21,437 nucleotides of DNA from an uncultured Clostridia bacterium (lineage in GTDB: Bacteria; Bacillota; Clostridia; Christensenellales; Aristaeellaceae): positions 1-21,437 of the forward strand of contig CAKTTL010000046.1 in assembly GCA_934615235.1 (NCBI GenBank), read 5' to 3'. Every line of letters starts with the position of its first letter. The first letter of the stretch is position 1. The notes under the pieces were generated by a model. That model worked only from the letters and a program-made list of their open reading frames with translations. It did no database searches and was not told the DNA's origin. A program made the translations under genes and the position numbers. Positions 20,202 through 21,437 of this stretch are shown piece by piece.

Positions 20202-21356
20202 ATGAAAAATACGAAATGGATCAAGCGCGCAGCGCTGTTTGTAGCCATTGTGATGTGCGGCTTCTTCGGCGGCATCGCGTTCACCGGACATCTGAATCTT
20301 CAGAAAGCGGCCGCGGCCGAGAGCGTTCTCGCTCAGGATACCGCGCTGACTTCCGATCAGCTTGAAAGCCCGTTCAAGGCCGCTTACGAAAAGGCGAGCC
20401 AGTCGGTCGTCGGCATTAAGATTTCGACCGGCACTTCGATCGCCAACGGCCGTATCTCCTCGCAGACCGCGTTCGTCGGTTCCGGCGTCGTCGTCAGCGA
20501 TGATTCCTACGTCGTCACCAACAACCACGTCATCGAAAGCGCCGACAGCATTTACGTTGTCGTCGGTGAAGAGGAGTATCCGGCTGAGCTGGTCGCAACC
20601 GATGCAGACAGCGACGTGGCCGTCCTCCTGTGCAAGGATCTGAACGTTACCCCCGCCACCCTCGGCAACTCCGATGAGCTTTCCGTCGGCGACTGGGCGC
20701 TCGTTATCGGCAACCCGCTGGGCGAAACCTTCGCCAACACGCTGACCACCGGCGTCATCAGCGGCCTGGGCCGCGACGTGAGCACCGCGGGCGCGAACAC
20801 TTCCGTTAACAACTTCATCCAGACCAACGCGCAGATCAACTCCGGCAACAGCGGCGGCGGCCTGTTCAACATCGCCGGCGAGCTGGTCGGTATCACTTCG
20901 ATGAAGCTTTCCAATAACGGCTATTACGGCTCCGCCGCCATTGAGGGCATCGGCTTTGCTATCCCGATCAACACCGTGAAGGACGTCGCGGACGACCTGA
21001 TCGAATACGGCGAGCGCCAGTACCCGGCGATCGGCGTGACCGTCGCCCCGATCGACTCCAACACCGAAGAACCCACCAAGGATTCTCTGCCCAAGAGCAT
21101 CTGGGTCCGCAGCGTTGAAAAGAACAGCCCTGCCGCCGAAGCCGGCATCCAGGCCAACGACCTGATCGTCAAGGCGGACGGCAAGCGCATCTCCACCGTC
21201 AGCGAACTCCAGTCCATAATCCGCGGCCATGAGATCGGCGAGACCGTCGAGATTACCGTCTATCGTATCCCGAACCTCACCCAGATCAAGGTCAACGAAG
21301 ACATCCCGGACGGCGAGTACCTGACGTTCGATGTGGAAGTCAAGGTTATCAAATAA
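20202..21356 (+). CDS. HtrA/DegP-type membrane-anchored serine protease with PDZ domain
   Basis: This protein has 384 residues from the ATG at 20202, which has AAAAGGAGG nine bases upstream. An N-terminal signal anchor (about 8-27) is followed by a linker and a trypsin-like S1C domain. The catalytic triad is His109 in VVTNNHVIES, Asp138 in DADSDVAVLL and Ser217 in INSGNSGGGLFN. A C-terminal PDZ domain (about 285-370) includes SIWVRSVEKNSPAAEAGIQANDLIVKADG and binds exposed C-termini. Such proteases degrade or refold misfolded exported proteins at the outer face of the membrane. It is transcribed divergently from rhaM. No clear terminator follows; a palindrome lies 24 bp downstream. Confidence 0.94.
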   Translation: MKNTKWIKRAALFVAIVMCGFFGGIAFTGHLNLQKAAAAESVLAQDTALTSDQLESPFKAAYEKASQSVVGIKISTGTSIANGRISSQTAFVGSGVVVSDDSYVVTNNHVIESADSIYVVVGEEEYPAELVATDADSDVAVLLCKDLNVTPATLGNSDELSVGDWALVIGNPLGETFANTLTTGVISGLGRDVSTAGANTSVNNFIQTNAQINSGNSGGGLFNIAGELVGITSMKLSNNGYYGSAAIEGIGFAIPINTVKDVADDLIEYGERQYPAIGVTVAPIDSNTEEPTKDSLPKSIWVRSVEKNSPAAEAGIQANDLIVKADGKRISTVSELQSIIRGHEIGETVEITVYRIPNLTQIKVNEDIPDGEYLTFDVEVKVIK

Positions 21357-21380
21357 AGATTTCAGGTTGAGGTTTTGCGA

Positions 21381-21416
21381 GGGGCCCCTTTCTTTCGTGA
21401 GAAAGAAAGGGGCCCC
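21381..21416. repeat. Perfect 16-bp palindrome downstream of the protease gene
   Basis: GGGGCCCCTTTCTTTC (21381-21396) pairs perfectly with 21401-21416 across the loop GTGA. No T-run follows on either strand, so it is not a standard Rho-independent terminator. Its CTTTCTTTC core resembles the palindrome at 16137-16182, pointing to a dispersed repeat family. Confidence 0.6.
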
Positions 21417-21437
21417 ACGCGCTCCCCACCAAATAAA

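Noticed and set aside
1..21437. CRISPR arrays, tRNAs, insertion sequences or prophage genes
   Set aside because: No regularly spaced direct repeats, cloverleaf sequences, transposase motifs or phage proteins were seen on reading both strands.

Overview
The window looks like chromosome from a GC-rich anaerobic Firmicute, probably a gut-type Clostridia. The reasons are strong AGGAGG-type ribosome binding sites, consensus TTGACA/TATAAT promoters, compact Rho-independent terminators, an oxygen-sensitive glycyl radical enzyme, and a left edge resembling a Firmicutes rRNA leader. Taxonomy is inferred by eye; no database was searched.

Layout: (a) 1-200, a strong leftward promoter with phased A-tracts, probably serving an rRNA operon just outside the window. 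(b) 298-1442, two leftward paralogous small secreted proteins. (c) 1584-9120, a rightward run of two-component system, glycyl radical enzyme, its radical-SAM activase, an FAD oxidoreductase and a MATE transporter, closed by a terminator. (d) 9331-10859, a lipid/diacylglycerol kinase and a TVP38/DedA-like membrane protein. (e) 10864-13930, an AraC regulator divergent from two Gfo/Idh/MocA dehydrogenases. (f) 14011-15989, a leftward group of an SH3/RCC1-like exported protein, a cytidine-deaminase-like protein and a broken DUF1989 gene. (g) 16075-16182, paired palindromes. (h) 16186-19686, a leftward cysteine-type ABC importer (two permeases, ATPase, binding protein). (i) rhaM-like mutarotase and a divergent HtrA-type protease, then a palindrome at the right edge.

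The most interesting system is the importer. Both of its transcription units (permease-permease-ATPase, and the separate binding-protein unit) begin with a consensus promoter. Each promoter is followed by a short ORF with a good ribosome binding site and clustered Cys codons (Met-Met-Met-Cys-Cys-Cys in one; Cys-Cys plus a terminal Cys-Val-Cys in the other). Each ORF is followed, exactly 22 nt after its stop codon, by a Rho-independent terminator placed before the structural gene. In each leader I can draw a competing antiterminator helix whose 5' strand lies just downstream of the first Cys-codon cluster. The binding protein resembles, from memory, the cysteine-binding protein CjaA. I read this as a pair of cysteine-responsive leader-peptide attenuators, unusual for a Firmicute, where T-box, SAM riboswitch or CymR control would be expected.

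Second in interest is the glycyl radical enzyme operon: its Cys-Trp-Glu active-site motif and Val-Trp-Gly-Trp-Ser glycyl-radical motif do not match the characterised classes I can recall.
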